From positions 1 to 9,327 of the forward strand of contig CAYYGL010000190.1 in NCBI GenBank assembly GCA_964471235.1: a stretch of 9,327 nucleotides of DNA, read 5' to 3'. A program made the translations under genes and the position numbers. Position 1 is the first letter of the stretch; the number at the start of each line of letters is the position of its first letter. The notes beneath the pieces are model-generated. The model was not told the origin of the DNA and did no database searches. It was given only the letters and a program-made list of their open reading frames with translations. This document shows, in pieces, positions 1 to 7,247 of this stretch. This DNA comes from CAYYGL01 sp964471235 (GTDB lineage: Bacteria; Calditrichota; Calditrichia; RBG-13-44-9; J075).

Positions 1-613
1 TAAAAATGCCCAGGAGATGCTCCAATACGGCGATCGTGTCTCCGAGTTTGCAGTGATCAGCACCACCCCGGACAAAAACCGCACCATCAAAAGGGACCTC
101 TCGAATACCCTTGGTACAGATTACGAGGTATTGACTTATCAGGAACTGCTCCCATTGCTGGTACTACAGATTGATGTTTACAAAGAGTCTATCTTCATTT
201 TTTATGCGATTATTGCCATTGCCATGATTTTCGGGATTATCAACACCATGCTAATGTCGGTTTTTGAACGGATTCAGGAGTTCGGGGTATTAATGGCGAT
301 CGGGATGAAAAACAGCCGGGTGTTTGCGATGGTACTGATTGAAGCGTTCATTCTGGGCGCCTTCGGAACCATCATCGGTTTTATCGTTGGTTACCTGCTC
401 TACCTGCCCCTCTCCCATTCCGGAGTGGACCTGGCGATGTTTTCCGCCGGATTGGAAGCCTTTGGGGCGGGTACAGTGATCTACCCGGTGCTCACTCTTG
501 AAAGCATTCTCAGCGCCCTGCTGGTGATACCGTTTATATCGGTCATCGGGGCTGTCTACCCGGCTGTCAAAGCAATACGGCTGGAACCAGTGGAAGCCAT
601 CCGCTATGTATAA
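1..613 (+). CDS. FtsX/MacB-type ABC transporter permease, C-terminal part
   Basis: The frame is open from the left edge (codons start at position 2), so this is the 3' end of a longer gene; about 203 residues are visible. They begin with a soluble extracytoplasmic part, then show the hallmark C-terminal FtsX domain: a first membrane segment (ESIFIFYAIIAIAMIFGII), the cytoplasmic stretch ERIQEFGVLMAIGM, a second segment starting FAMVLIEAFILGAFG, a periplasmic loop of about 50 residues, a third segment, and the closing signature YPAVKAIRLEPVEAIRYV. These features are typical of LolC/LolE/MacB permeases, which couple cytoplasmic ATP hydrolysis to movement of lipoproteins or other substrates out of the inner membrane rather than to classical uptake. 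The ATPase gene follows 104 bp downstream on the same strand. The family call is firm; the substrate cannot be read from this fragment. The first visible ATG (17) is internal, not a start. Confidence 0.93.
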   Translation, partial: KNAQEMLQYGDRVSEFAVISTTPDKNRTIKRDLSNTLGTDYEVLTYQELLPLLVLQIDVYKESIFIFYAIIAIAMIFGIINTMLMSVFERIQEFGVLMAIGMKNSRVFAMVLIEAFILGAFGTIIGFIVGYLLYLPLSHSGVDLAMFSAGLEAFGAGTVIYPVLTLESILSALLVIPFISVIGAVYPAVKAIRLEPVEAIRYV

Positions 614-717
614 AACGGAACGTTGAAACTTGTTTGAAAAAGATAAAAATTGAAGGAATCAAAATTTAAGGAGTTCCGACATTCTTTTCGGACAAATATA
701 ATTTAAGGTGAGTGGTT

Positions 718-1404
718 ATGGAAATCATCCGAACCGAGAATCTGGAGAAAACTTACCGGGACAATGGGGTGCCGGTTCATGCCTTGAAAGGTGTTTCTCT
801 CAAAATCGTCAAGGGAGAATTCACGGTAATCGCAGGACCATCCGGCTCTGGCAAGACCACCCTGTTGAATCTTATCGGGGCGCTGGACAAGCCGACCGGG
901 GGGAAGGTGTTTCTGGAAGGTGAGGACATCAGTCAAAAAAAACGGAATGAGCTGGGTGAACTGCGCCTGCATAAAATCGGCTTTGTGTTTCAGGCATACA
1001 ACCTGATTCCGGTGCTCTCTGCCCTGGAGAACATTGAATTTACCATGATGTTGTTGGGAATTCCGGAAAAAGAACGCCGGGAAAAAGCGATGAAAGTGCT
1101 GGAAGAATTGGGCATTGCTGAATTAGCCCGTAAGCGCCCCAACGAGATGAGCGGCGGGCAGCAGCAGCGGGTGGCTGTGGCACGGGCTATTGTGACCAAT
1201 CCGTCCCTGGTTTTGGCAGACGAACCCACCGCAAATCTGGATTCCAAAACCGGCTCGGATTTATTAGACCTGATGGAAGAGATGAACCGACAACGAAACA
1301 TTACCTTTGTCTTCTCCTCACACGACCCACAGGTTATTGACCGTGCCCGACGGCTGCTCTGGCTGCATGATGGGGTAATCGTGGAAGATAAAACGGTTAA
1401 ATGA
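718..1404 (+). CDS. ABC transporter ATP-binding protein, LolD/MacB class
   Basis: This 228-residue protein is the cytoplasmic ATPase that should drive the adjacent permease. All nucleotide-binding motifs are intact: Walker A GPSGSGKTT (40-48), Q-loop glutamine at 92 in FVFQAYNLIP, signature MSGGQQQR (144-151), Walker B LVLADEP with catalytic Glu169, D-loop NLD and switch His202 (SSHD). The QAYNLIPVLSALENIEFTM stretch and the overall length match the LolD/MacB ATPase/FtsE-like group. ATG 718 is chosen because AAGGTGA (705-711) sits 6 nt upstream; a GTG at 712 is in frame but overlaps that ribosome binding site. A TATAAT hexamer (697-702) lies too close to the start to leave a normal leader and lacks a good -35, so I do not call it a promoter. 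Probably co-transcribed with the permease. The export substrate is unknown. Confidence 0.95.
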   Translation: MEIIRTENLEKTYRDNGVPVHALKGVSLKIVKGEFTVIAGPSGSGKTTLLNLIGALDKPTGGKVFLEGEDISQKKRNELGELRLHKIGFVFQAYNLIPVLSALENIEFTMMLLGIPEKERREKAMKVLEELGIAELARKRPNEMSGGQQQRVAVARAIVTNPSLVLADEPTANLDSKTGSDLLDLMEEMNRQRNITFVFSSHDPQVIDRARRLLWLHDGVIVEDKTVK

Positions 1405-1476
1405 GCAGAAACGCCCTCGATTTTGCAGGGGATTATCGCATGGCTCTGATAACAACCAAGACAACTTATATACAAC

Positions 1477-2649
1477 ATGAGAATATACCGTAATGCCATA
1501 GTAATTCAATGGATTCTCCTTTGGAGCATCGGTTGGGTAGGATTTTTCTCTTTACCCGGAGCTTCCCAAACCACTGCCGGGTTCTCCGGGTATGTGATTG
1601 ACCTGCCGACTTACCAGCAGGTTGCCGGCAGTTTCTGGGGAATTGGAGACCATCTATACTCCAATTTAACCCGCTTACGCTTACGACCGGTTATTCATTT
1701 TGGAGAATTTTCCCGGCTTTCCCTTGCCTATGAGATTGATGCTTTATACCAGAACACCCCCTTCACTTTCGGGGAACTTCCCGACAAAACCAATCGACAA
1801 ACCCTTTCCCTGCGCTGGCAGCCGATTACCGAAACCCATCTAACTGTGGTGCATTTCATCGATCGGCTTTATTTTCAACAGGAATTTGATTTCGGGAAAA
1901 TTGTGGTGGGCAGACAGCGAGTTACCTGGGGCACCGGCAGAGTCTGGAATCCCACCGACCTGTTCAACCCCATCAATCCCGCCTCTTTTGAAAAAATAGA
2001 GAAAGATGGAGCAGACCTGGTAACCGTTCAATTTTATCTCGGAAATTTTAGCGACCTGACAGTGGTGGTCAATCCTCAATCCCGCTTCCGAAAGACCAAT
2101 GGGGGCATTCGTCTTCGCAGCAATTACCGGGGATATGATGTCTCTCTGGTGAGCGGCTACTTTGATGAGCAAATTCTCTTTGGTGGCGATTTTGCGGGAA
2201 ATTTATGGAAAGCCGGGGTGCGCGGCGAGGGAATTATGGTTCTGGATCGCACCAGCTTTCATAAAAACTATACCCGTTATATTTTCGGTATCGATTACCA
2301 GTTTACCGGGGAAATTTACGGACTGCTCGAATACCAGCACAACGGGCAGGGCAGCCGTCAGAAATTTGAATATGATTTACCAGCACTCTTTCGGGGGGAG
2401 ATTATTAATTTGAACCAGGAATATCTTTTTGCCCAACTCACCTGGCAGCCCTATGCGTTGTTGAACACCGGCGTGGGCTATAATGCCAACCTGGTGGATG
2501 GCAGCGGTTTCTTTCTGTTAACCGCCACTTTTTCGGCATTGGAAGACCTGGAAGTAGGCGTGGGGGCTTTACTAACTTACGGCGACCCGTTTAGCGAATA
2601 TTGGTATTATGCCGATGCCGTGTTCCTTAAAGCCGAATTTTATTTTTAG
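1477..2649 (+). CDS. Putative outer-membrane beta-barrel protein
   Basis: The protein has 390 residues. Residues 1-30 look like a signal peptide: Arg2 and Arg5, a hydrophobic core at about 7-26, and probable cleavage near PGAS/QTT. The mature part has no long hydrophobic helix but many alternating, aromatic-rich strands (for example LTVVHFIDRLYFQQEFDFG), and it ends in the aromatic KAEFYF, as expected for a BAM-assembled barrel. The block GRQRVTWGTGRVWNPTDLFN (145-164) followed by PINP resembles the G-R-Q-x-V-x-W-G...NP pattern I associate with DUF1302/alginate-export-like barrels; this is recognition by eye, not a search result. It lies 72 bp after the ABC ATPase, suggesting it is the outer-membrane partner or client of that transporter. 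The start has no strong Shine-Dalgarno; no better in-frame start is visible. Substrate unknown. Confidence 0.78.
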   Translation: MRIYRNAIVIQWILLWSIGWVGFFSLPGASQTTAGFSGYVIDLPTYQQVAGSFWGIGDHLYSNLTRLRLRPVIHFGEFSRLSLAYEIDALYQNTPFTFGELPDKTNRQTLSLRWQPITETHLTVVHFIDRLYFQQEFDFGKIVVGRQRVTWGTGRVWNPTDLFNPINPASFEKIEKDGADLVTVQFYLGNFSDLTVVVNPQSRFRKTNGGIRLRSNYRGYDVSLVSGYFDEQILFGGDFAGNLWKAGVRGEGIMVLDRTSFHKNYTRYIFGIDYQFTGEIYGLLEYQHNGQGSRQKFEYDLPALFRGEIINLNQEYLFAQLTWQPYALLNTGVGYNANLVDGSGFFLLTATFSALEDLEVGVGALLTYGDPFSEYWYYADAVFLKAEFYF

Positions 2650-2670
2650 CCATATAGGGTAACCCCCACA

Positions 2671-2704
2671 TGCTTGCGCCGTTGGTGCTTGCGCCGTTGG
2701 TGCT
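2671..2704. repeat. 15-bp direct tandem repeat, about 2.3 copies
   Basis: The unit TGCTTGCGCCGTTGG occurs at 2671-2685 and again, identically, at 2686-2700, followed by the first four bases of a third copy (2701-2704). It lies 21 bp after the barrel gene's stop codon. Its origin could be replication slippage; no function is evident. Confidence 0.9.
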
Positions 2705-2802
2705 CCTAAAGAGTAATGTCACGGAATTTTCAAAAAAGGGGATTCTCCCCGAAAATCCCTGTTCGTTCCCCATTTCCACCGGCATCCGATTTCCCGCTTA
2801 AG

Positions 2803-2842
2803 CCAAAAAGCCGTCAATCCTTACGAACCGACGGCTTTTTGG
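2803..2842. terminator. Bidirectional intrinsic terminator hairpin
   Basis: CCAAAAAGCCGTC (2803-2815) is the exact reverse complement of GACGGCTTTTTGG (2830-2842), leaving a 14-nt loop. The GC core (GCCGTC/GACGGC) is flanked by A5 on one side and T5 on the other, so the hairpin plus U-tract can work on either strand. It sits between two converging operons and should end the barrel-gene transcript (+), and act as a backstop for the response-regulator transcript (-). Confidence 0.85.
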
Positions 2843-3007
2843 AGGAGGTATGTTTAGGAGACTCTTTTAAAGTTACGGCTGTTTCTTTTTCAATGTTGCG
2901 TTTAAAATGAAGAGCATCCGTTTCAGCGGAATCTCTCAATTGCCGTCTGAGACTTTCAAAAAGCGCCCCATTTCTTGCCATCATTGACAAACAGGTTCAG
3001 GAAAGAA

Positions 3008-3032
3008 CAAAAAGAGGGAGCCATTCGGCTCC
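3008..3032 (-). terminator. Rho-independent terminator after the response regulator
   Basis: Read on the minus strand, GGAGCC-GAAT-GGCTCC (3032 to 3017) forms a 6-bp GC-rich stem with a 4-nt loop, followed by CTCTTTTTG. It lies about 150 nt beyond the response-regulator stop codon, which fits the end of that transcript. Confidence 0.7.
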
Positions 3033-3180
3033 TGATCGGTGGGATAATCAACAAAAGATTGCCCAAACACCCCAGCTTTAAGCGTTCGGAACAACCGGAA
3101 TGGATACAATCGGAAAGATAAATTCGGAATGGATGAAGTCTGCAAAAAATTTGCAGGCAAAGCTGAATAGTTACAAAACT

Positions 3181-4620
3181 TCAATCCTTCCCTTTCCGGG
3201 CCCGGCTCAGGCGATTATTCAGCGCCCGGCGACTGATACCCAGCAGTTGGGCAGCAATGGTTTGGTTTCCCCCGGCTCTGCGGAGCGCTTCTTCTATCAC
3301 CAGTTGTTCGGTCTCCTTCAAAGTGGGAAGGCGCTCCGGAAAAATAATCTGCTCCTCCTCATCACGAGAAGGCTCATCTTCCGCAAACATCTGCGGGGTG
3401 GACGGTCCTTCGGTATGACCGATTTTTTCCCGGATGGCTTCCAGGGAGAGCACCCCGAACTTATGACGACTCACTGCATCAAAAATCATTCCCTCTAATT
3501 CCCGAATATTCCCGGGGAAATGATAGGTACTCAGCAGGGTAAACAATTCCCGGGGCGGAGTGGGTTCCTTCTTATTCAATGTTTGAGCGGCTTTACGCAA
3601 GAAATGCTTTACCAACAGCGGAATATCTTCTTTTCGTTCCCGCAGGGGCGGCAGGTAAATCAAATGGGTTTGCAGACGATAGTAGAGGTCCTTCCGGAAC
3701 GTTCCGTTTTTTTGTAATTGCCCCAGGTCTTTGTTGGTGGCAACCACCACCCGGGCGGTGCTGATATGGGCTTCATCGGAGCCAATCGGATAGTATTTGC
3801 CTTCCTGGAGCAGCCGTAACAATTTTACCTGAGATTCCATCCCCAGGTCGCCGATTTCATCCAGGAACAAGGTGCCGCCGCTTGCCTGTTCAATTAACCC
3901 TTTTCGATCCCGATCTGCCCCGGTAAAGGAACCTTTTTTATGCCCGAAAAGCGTATCGGAAAACAACTGGTCATCCACCCCGGCAACATTCACCGGCACA
4001 AACTCACCTTCCCGCTCACTCAGTTGATGAATTGCCCGGGCGATTAACTCCTTTCCCACACCGGTCTCACCGGTGATCAGTACCGGCAAAGGACTATGAG
4101 CAATGGCTTCTACATATTGAAAAATAGAGCGCATGGCGGCATTTCGGGTAATAATTTCAGAAAATGCTTCCGGATGCTCCAGTTCGTCACTCAGCAAATA
4201 CTTCTTCAACATCCGGTTTTCATAGCGTACTCCCCGAAAATCCAGCGCCCGTTTTACTGCGGATATCAGCCGTTCTTCATCAACCGGTTTTACCAGGTAA
4301 TCAAACGCCCCCTGTTTCATGCTTTTCACGGCGGTTTCCACTTCATTCAGAGCCGTGAGCACCACCACCGGAATATCGGGGTATTCCTCGGTAATTTTGG
4401 GCAACAGCTTCCAGCCGGGCAGATTGGGCATGATCATATCCAACAAAATCATAGATACCGTTTGTTCCGCTAAAATCGAGAGCACCTTCCGGCTGTCTGA
4501 GCAAGCGATGATATTGTTGATCCCCCGGGAAGTCAGGGTCATTTCCGCACTGAGTAAAAACTGTTCCTCGTCATCAATTAACAGTAAGGGATGGATGGGA
4601 AATTTATGTTGACGCATCAT
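3181..4620 (-). CDS. Sigma-54-dependent response regulator (NtrC family)
   Basis: This 479-residue protein has the full NtrC layout. The receiver domain (about 12-125) has acidic pocket Asp16/Asp17, phospho-acceptor Asp61 (LLDMIMP), Thr89 and Lys111. The AAA+ domain (about 152-385) has Walker A GETGVGKE (184-191), GSFTGA (230-235; the sigma-54 contact loop, Ser replacing the usual Ala), Walker B GTLFLDEIG (249-257), arginine-finger region RKDLYYRL (309-316) and PGNIREL (369-375). A Fis-type helix-turn-helix (about 444-474, GGNQTIAAQLLGISRRALNN) ends the protein. The expected role is phosphorylation-dependent activation of sigma-54 promoters, with the upstream kinase as partner. Start choice: AAAAGG (4630-4625) lies 4 nt before ATG 4620 and 7 nt before ATG 4617, so either adjacent ATG may be used; a GTG at 4650 has no such site. 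The targets are unknown. Confidence 0.95.
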   Translation of the reverse strand: MMRQHKFPIHPLLLIDDEEQFLLSAEMTLTSRGINNIIACSDSRKVLSILAEQTVSMILLDMIMPNLPGWKLLPKITEEYPDIPVVVLTALNEVETAVKSMKQGAFDYLVKPVDEERLISAVKRALDFRGVRYENRMLKKYLLSDELEHPEAFSEIITRNAAMRSIFQYVEAIAHSPLPVLITGETGVGKELIARAIHQLSEREGEFVPVNVAGVDDQLFSDTLFGHKKGSFTGADRDRKGLIEQASGGTLFLDEIGDLGMESQVKLLRLLQEGKYYPIGSDEAHISTARVVVATNKDLGQLQKNGTFRKDLYYRLQTHLIYLPPLRERKEDIPLLVKHFLRKAAQTLNKKEPTPPRELFTLLSTYHFPGNIRELEGMIFDAVSRHKFGVLSLEAIREKIGHTEGPSTPQMFAEDEPSRDEEEQIIFPERLPTLKETEQLVIEEALRRAGGNQTIAAQLLGISRRALNNRLSRARKGKD

Positions 4621-4817
4621 TGTACCTTTTTCATTGAATCGCATTCCCACTTTTAATGCGAGTTACGAGTTGAAAAATATCGCTGTGATTTTAACCTGGA
4701 GCCCCCTGCATCCGGAGCAAAGCCTCCCTTCGGAGCAGGAATCTTCTTCCAAAATGCACTGAATTTGGTCATTTAAGCTCAACCCGTAATTGGCATTTTT
4801 ATATTATCAGAATATAT

Positions 4818-4846
4818 AATATAGAGATTTTCCAGGGAGTTTTCAA
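4818..4846 (-). promoter_or_regulatory. Candidate sigma-70 promoter for the response regulator
   Basis: On the minus strand, TTGAAA (4846-4841) and TATATT (4823-4818) are separated by exactly 17 bp, each matching 5 of 6 consensus bases. The site lies just after the kinase stop codon and about 200 nt before the response-regulator start, inside a 240-bp gap that is unusually long for a kinase-regulator pair. The surrounding DNA is AT-rich, which raises the chance of a fortuitous match. Confidence 0.5.
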
Positions 4847-4860
4847 TCGGTGGGTGATAT

Positions 4861-6723
4861 TCACGCCACTTCATCGCTTTTTTGGTTTCTTAAGGCGGGG
4901 AGGGTTAACACGGCAGTCGTGCCTTCCCCCAGTTGAGATTGCAGCCTCAAATTACCCTGGTGTGCCCGGGCGATGTTATAGGATATCGATAACCCCAGCC
5001 CGGTTCCCCCGCTGTCCCGTTTGGTGGTAAAAAACGGATCCATGATATGCTTCATGTTTTCCGGAGAAATTCCGCTGCCCTCGTCTTTTACCGTAATGAA
5101 AATCCGTTGGCTCGATGCTTCAAATTCGGTTCGAATACTCAATCCCCCTCCGCTGCCGGAAAGTGCCTGACAGGCGTTGGTTAGCAAATTGATTACCACC
5201 TGCTCCAATTGCTGAAAATTCCCTTTTACCGGCGGAATATTCTCGCCATATTCTACCGTAAAATGCTCCGTTGATTTCTTGATTAAATTCTGCACGATGA
5301 TGATAGCAGACTCCACCACCTTATTCACATCTACCAATTGATTCAAGTCTCCCCGGTCCTGTCTGGCAAAATCCTTTAAGCTCTGCACAATCTTCTGGAT
5401 GCGTTCGGCACCTTCCGTGATACCATGGATCAATTGAGCAATTTTCTTGTGAGCTTTGCTGTAAGGCATTCCCGCCATCAAAAAATCGCCACTCTCCTGG
5501 TAATGCTCCCGGAGGATGGATTGGATATCCTTCCACACCCGGGCAAGTATTTTGCCGTTCAGCAGGATGTAATTGTTGGGATTATTAATCTCATGGGCAA
5601 CACCGGAGACCAATACACCCAGGGTTGCCATCTTATCTGCTTGCAACAACTGCTGTTCCTGCTGTTTCGCCAGGTTTTCCGCCTGCTTGTGCTCGGTAAT
5701 GTCGGTAATAAACCCTTCTATGGCAACAATGTTGCCGTTATCATCCCGTATTCCCTGCCCCTGTTCCCACACCCATTTTTCTTCTCCGGCAGCATCTTTA
5801 ATTCGATATTCCAATTGAAATGCCGTGCCTTTTCGTAAAGCTTTCCGGATTTCTTTCCAGACTCTTTCCCGGTCTTCCGGGTAAATCAGTTCATCATAGG
5901 TTATGGCGCCGTTTTTCAGAAAAGTTTCCGGCTGGTAACCGGTTAATGCCAAACTGCCTTCACTGACAAACTCCATGGGACACTTTTTGCGGTTTTTACA
6001 GCGATACACCATGCCGGGCAAATTGCTCATCAACGTTGCCAGTCGGCGCTGGCTTTCCCGAAGTTGTCGTTCACTCTCTTTACGAAACGTAATATCCACA
6101 ATGAAACAAAAAATCAAAATCCCCTGGTCCGTCTGAATGGCACTCAGACTCACCTCTACCGGAAACTCGCTCCCGTCTTTCCGCCGGGCGTTTATATCTC
6201 TCCCTTGCCCCATTGCCCGGCGTTTCAAATCCATTAAGTAATTTTGGCGATGTTGCGTATGCACGCCCCGCAATCCCTCCGGAAGCAATAAATCAATACT
6301 TTTCCCCAGCAATTCTTCCCGGCTGTATCCAAAAATCTCCTCGGTACGAGCATTCACAATCTCAATAATACCGGATTCGTTTACCACAATAATACCTTCC
6401 GAGGCAGATTCCAACAAGGTTCGATACTTTCGTTCGCTCTCTTTTATCGCCTGTTGAGATTCCTTAAATACCCGAATTTCATGCTTCACCAGAAGATATA
6501 CCAGCAAGGCGGTTATAACGACCGGGAACCACACCCGAATGATTTTAATTAAGCCCGAGAGGGAAGTATGCCCGATCACCTCACTCAAGATGCTTTCGGC
6601 AAACAAAATCCAGACCGCAGCGATCAGCAGATACAACCCTACCATCACCAGAGGGGTCGGGAATCCCCATATTCGGGAAGCCGGATGAGAAATATTCTTT
6701 TGGTTTTCTTTTTTCTTTTCCAT
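4861..6723 (-). CDS. Membrane-anchored double-PAS sensor histidine kinase
   Basis: The protein has 620 residues. Two membrane segments (about 24-44 and 62-79) with only a short loop between them anchor a cytoplasmic sensor. PAS domain 1 spans about 97-215 (YRTLLESASEGIIVVNESG ... ITFRK). PAS domain 2 spans about 226-348, is PAS_3-like, and ends in the PAC-type motif EGFITDITEHK. The transmitter follows: phospho-acceptor His377 in VSGVAHEINNPNN, then the HATPase with N-box NLLTNACQAL (512-521), DEGSG (547-551), FFTTK (564-568) and GGTGLGL (572-578). All catalytic motifs are intact. It should autophosphorylate and phosphorylate the regulator encoded next on the same strand. The tiny external loop argues that the signal is sensed in the cytoplasm or membrane. 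The second PAS carries Cys242 and Cys248. The start has only a weak GGTG 8 nt upstream; ATG 6723 is the first Met in the frame. Confidence 0.95.
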   Translation of the reverse strand: MEKKKENQKNISHPASRIWGFPTPLVMVGLYLLIAAVWILFAESILSEVIGHTSLSGLIKIIRVWFPVVITALLVYLLVKHEIRVFKESQQAIKESERKYRTLLESASEGIIVVNESGIIEIVNARTEEIFGYSREELLGKSIDLLLPEGLRGVHTQHRQNYLMDLKRRAMGQGRDINARRKDGSEFPVEVSLSAIQTDQGILIFCFIVDITFRKESERQLRESQRRLATLMSNLPGMVYRCKNRKKCPMEFVSEGSLALTGYQPETFLKNGAITYDELIYPEDRERVWKEIRKALRKGTAFQLEYRIKDAAGEEKWVWEQGQGIRDDNGNIVAIEGFITDITEHKQAENLAKQQEQQLLQADKMATLGVLVSGVAHEINNPNNYILLNGKILARVWKDIQSILREHYQESGDFLMAGMPYSKAHKKIAQLIHGITEGAERIQKIVQSLKDFARQDRGDLNQLVDVNKVVESAIIIVQNLIKKSTEHFTVEYGENIPPVKGNFQQLEQVVINLLTNACQALSGSGGGLSIRTEFEASSQRIFITVKDEGSGISPENMKHIMDPFFTTKRDSGGTGLGLSISYNIARAHQGNLRLQSQLGEGTTAVLTLPALRNQKSDEVA

Positions 6724-7049
6724 ATTTTAAGCACCGAATCGATCAGGTGTTCACCGAAATACCGGTAGTTTATCGGTTAGTGAGTGTAAGAATGGTTTTT
6801 TCAGCATGGGGTATGTCTCCAATTTACTAGTCGGGGCTCATATCCCTGTTCACCGGTGATGAAGCCCCATGCCAATACCGGGGTTTCCCAAAGACATAAA
6901 TGTAAAAGACTGCCATTTAATTGACAAGGATTTCCTTGCAAGAACAGATTCGACGAAGGCAACAAATTTTGTAAAACATGAGTATACGTCAAAAGTATCA
7001 ATCACGCTAATTTAATTCTTTGGGGCTGTTTAAAGAAAGGATATTAATA
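6724..7049. other. Divergent intergenic region with competing inverted repeats
   Basis: This 326-bp stretch lies between the kinase (-) and the 65-residue gene (+) and must hold both their promoters, though I cannot place either convincingly. It contains GCATGGGG (6804-6811) complementary to CCCCATGC (6865-6872), GGGGCT (6833-6838) complementary to AGCCCC (6863-6868), and a further GGGG (6880-6883), all competing for the same CCCC at 6865-6868. There is also a palindrome TCACCGGTGA (6850-6859) and a dyad CAAGGA-TT-TCCTTG (6925-6938) overlapping a TTGACA hexamer (6921-6926). That hexamer has no good -10 partner at normal spacing. Confidence 0.6.
6748..6886. repeat. Two-part direct repeat, second copy split by 18 bp
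   Basis: TGTTCACCG followed by AATACCGG and then GTTT occurs twice in the same order. In the first copy (6748-6771) one base separates TGTTCACCG (6748-6756) from AATACCGG (6758-6765). In the second (6847-6886) 18 bases separate TGTTCACCG (6847-6855) from AATACCGG (6874-6881). The copies lie between the divergent genes and could be regulator half-sites or a duplication with an insertion. Confidence 0.6.
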
Positions 7050-7247
7050 ATGAGTTCAATTATGCCCACCGGGGAATCGGTTCGAAAAGCCATTAAATGG
7101 GTTTCCCAAGAAATAGAAGCCAATCCGGAGGCTTCCCTATCGTCATTGGTAAACGAAGCGAGCCTCCGATTCGATTTGACCCCGCCGGAACAGAATTTTC
7201 TACTCAACTTTTTTCTGGAAAGTCGTCAGAAAGAAACAGATGAATAG
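7050..7247 (+). CDS. Small protein of unknown function (65 aa)
   Basis: This encodes a 65-residue soluble protein with no signal peptide, membrane segment or cysteine. It looks helical: a first helix around GESVRKAIKWVSQEIEANP, a second around LSSLVNEASLRFD, then LTPPEQNFLLNFFLES. I have an impression of similar short proteins with an MPxGExxRKAxKW start and a LxPxExxFLxxFF end in other bacteria, but I know of no assigned function and cannot confirm the family. ATG 7050 is chosen because AAAGAAAGGA (7032-7041) lies upstream at good spacing; an upstream in-frame TTG at 7020 has no ribosome binding site. Its last 8 bases overlap the start of the phosphatase gene, indicating translational coupling. 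The purifying signal is indirect: clean start signals and overlap with a real gene. Confidence 0.8.
   Translation: MSSIMPTGESVRKAIKWVSQEIEANPEASLSSLVNEASLRFDLTPPEQNFLLNFFLESRQKETDE

Larger units (their letters stand above)
2650..3180. other. Gene-free convergent intergenic region
   Basis: This 531-bp stretch separates the barrel gene (+) from the response regulator (-), whose 3' ends face each other. It holds a 15-bp tandem repeat (2671-2704), a weak GGGG/CCCC hairpin (2738-2750) preceded by six A's that could act as a minus-strand terminator, a perfect 13-bp hairpin (2803-2842), and a minus-strand terminator (3017-3032). The short open frames here (for example 2716-2910) run across the terminator hairpin and lack a ribosome binding site, so no gene is called. 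Confidence 0.75.

Noticed and set aside
697..702. A perfect TATAAT before the ABC ATPase gene
   Set aside because: The matching -35 position (TTCCGA) is poor, and a start about 7 nt downstream would fall within the ribosome binding site, leaving no functional leader.
990..1499. A 169-codon minus-strand open frame opposite the ABC ATPase
   Set aside because: It is the antisense shadow of a fully conserved ATPase, with serine/arginine-rich composition typical of shadow frames.
2716..2910. A 64-codon open frame on the plus strand
   Set aside because: It spans the perfect terminator hairpin at 2803-2842, has no Shine-Dalgarno sequence and no recognisable protein features.
6859..6880. A possible sigma-54 promoter on the minus strand upstream of the kinase (TGGCATG followed by CTTC)
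   Set aside because: The -24 part is fair, but the essential GC of the -12 element is absent at the right spacing.
6801..7001. A 66-codon minus-strand open frame upstream of the kinase
   Set aside because: It lies over the competing inverted repeats, has no ribosome binding site and encodes nothing recognisable. It is more likely to be non-coding leader.
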